From assembly GCA_905221605.1 (NCBI GenBank), contig CAJNDS010000868.1:384107-416606 (forward strand): 32,500 nucleotides of DNA. Direction: 5' to 3'. The number at the start of each line of letters is the position of its first letter. The first letter of the stretch is position 1. Made by a program: the position numbers and the translations under genes. Shown piece by piece: positions 31,676 to 32,500 of this stretch. The DNA comes from Symbiodinium natans (lineage: Eukaryota; Sar; Dinophyceae; Suessiales; Symbiodiniaceae). Under the pieces are notes generated by a model. It ran no database searches. It worked only from the letters and a program-made list of their open reading frames with translations, and was not told the DNA's origin.

Positions 31676-32100
31676 CAAGCCCCAAGCCCTAAACTTAAAC
31701 AACTTCCCCGAACCCCAGGTGCAGCTTGAGCTCTTCGATCCTTCGGAGGCGGCTTGGGGGGCCGGATCGGCATTACACCCTCGCCATGGATGTGGGGTAG
31801 ACCCCAAACCCTTAACCCCAAACCCTAAACCCCAAACCCTAAACCCTAAACCCCGAACCCTAAACCCCAAACCCTAAATACCTAAACCCCAAACCCTAAA
31901 CCTTAAACCCTAAACCCTGGCCTTTCGACATGGTCACAGGTGCACAGCCTCCGGCTCAGAGATTCAGAAGGTTTAGGGCTTAGCGTTTCGGTTTACTGGT
32001 TTCGAGGTTTGGGGGTTTAGGCGTTTAGAGGTTTAGGGTTGAGGGTTTAGGGGTCTAGGTGTGCACGGGTTGAGAGTTGAGGGTTGAGGATTCAGGGCTT
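31676..32100. repeat. Opposed telomere-type blocks
   Basis: CCCTAAA/CCCCAAA-type units at about 31676-31700 and 31800-31919 are followed by TTTAGGG/TTGAGGG-type units at 31967-32099, in opposite orientation. Confidence 0.9.
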
Positions 32101-32371
32101 AGCTGTCGGAGAAATGTCAGCAGTAGACTCAGTAGACTCAAACTTTTTGGCGTATTGTGATGCCCATATGGGCTTCTCTAAATTAGGTTCCCTTGTTGAG
32201 TCGTATAGCACGGCACCTTATGAAATGGACCCCCCCAAAAAAAACAAAAAAAAAGAAGGACCCTATGTTTGAGAACTACCCGTAGCATCCCAAAGGTTCA
32301 CCTTCAGTTCCCCTCGGATGCTCGACTACGGTAGGTATAGACCAGGAATACGAAGAACCCCTGTGCCGATA

Positions 32372-32413
32372 TCCCTAGACCCTAGACCCTAGACCCTAAA
32401 CCCTAAACCCTAC
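32372..32413. repeat. CCCTAGA / CCCTAAA block
   Basis: Three CCCTAGA units followed by CCCTAAA units. Nothing else is supported from 32101 to the window end. Confidence 0.9.
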
Positions 32414-32500
32414 GCAGTCCGGGTTTCAATGCTTGCGGGTTTCCATGGGGCTTCATGTGAAGCCCCGCACGCCCAGCACAAAGAAAACATCCTTACTTCC

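Overview
The window looks like nuclear DNA of a dinoflagellate. The evidence is dispersed TTTAGGG/CCCTAAA telomere-type repeats, many short introns with GC, GT or GA donors and an AG acceptor usually followed by G, one-directional gene order, large microsatellite fields, and protein segments I recognise from memory (not from a search) as a family abundant in dinoflagellate transcriptomes. No bacterial, organellar or rRNA/tRNA gene is evident. A Suessiales/Symbiodiniaceae-like source is plausible but not provable here.

Layout. (1) 1-231: degenerate telomere-type repeat, probably the end of an intron. (2) 232-1913, plus strand: 5'-truncated gene 1 in four exons, encoding a Cys/His cluster, a Leu/Glu/Gln coiled coil, a Lys/Ala-rich nuclear-type tail and a compact C-terminal helix segment. 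(3) 1914-2781: spacer with telomere-type repeats in both orientations. (4) 2782-15606, plus strand: gene 2, which I reconstructed by hand as about 32 exons (4590 nt, 1529 residues, no internal stop). Its N-terminal third resembles a cytosine-C5 methyltransferase. A coiled coil, Pro-rich repeats, a helical middle and a Lys-rich/acidic linker follow. The C-terminal third has Asp and CxxC motifs reminiscent of a DDE transposase. (5) 15607-32500: no gene I can support; telomere-type blocks, a 1.6 kb GT field, several small repeats and one diverged dispersed repeat pair.

The most interesting signal is in the introns of gene 2. In 17 of 31 modelled introns the first two or more intron bases are repeated as the first bases of the next exon, while the acceptor is AG throughout. 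Donors are GC (14), GT (11), GA (3), AT (2) and CT (1). Twelve of the longer introns are filled with telomere-type repeat, in either orientation, while the exons are free of it. This fits introns created by insertion or break repair with short target duplications, some carrying telomere-repeat cargo.

How the parts may work together: a methyltransferase-like module fused to a transposase-like module in one polypeptide, beside a small coiled-coil/basic protein gene, suggests a selfish or domesticated element. That is inference. Exon joins were chosen by reading frame, AG acceptors and remembered family similarity, so individual junctions need cDNA support.
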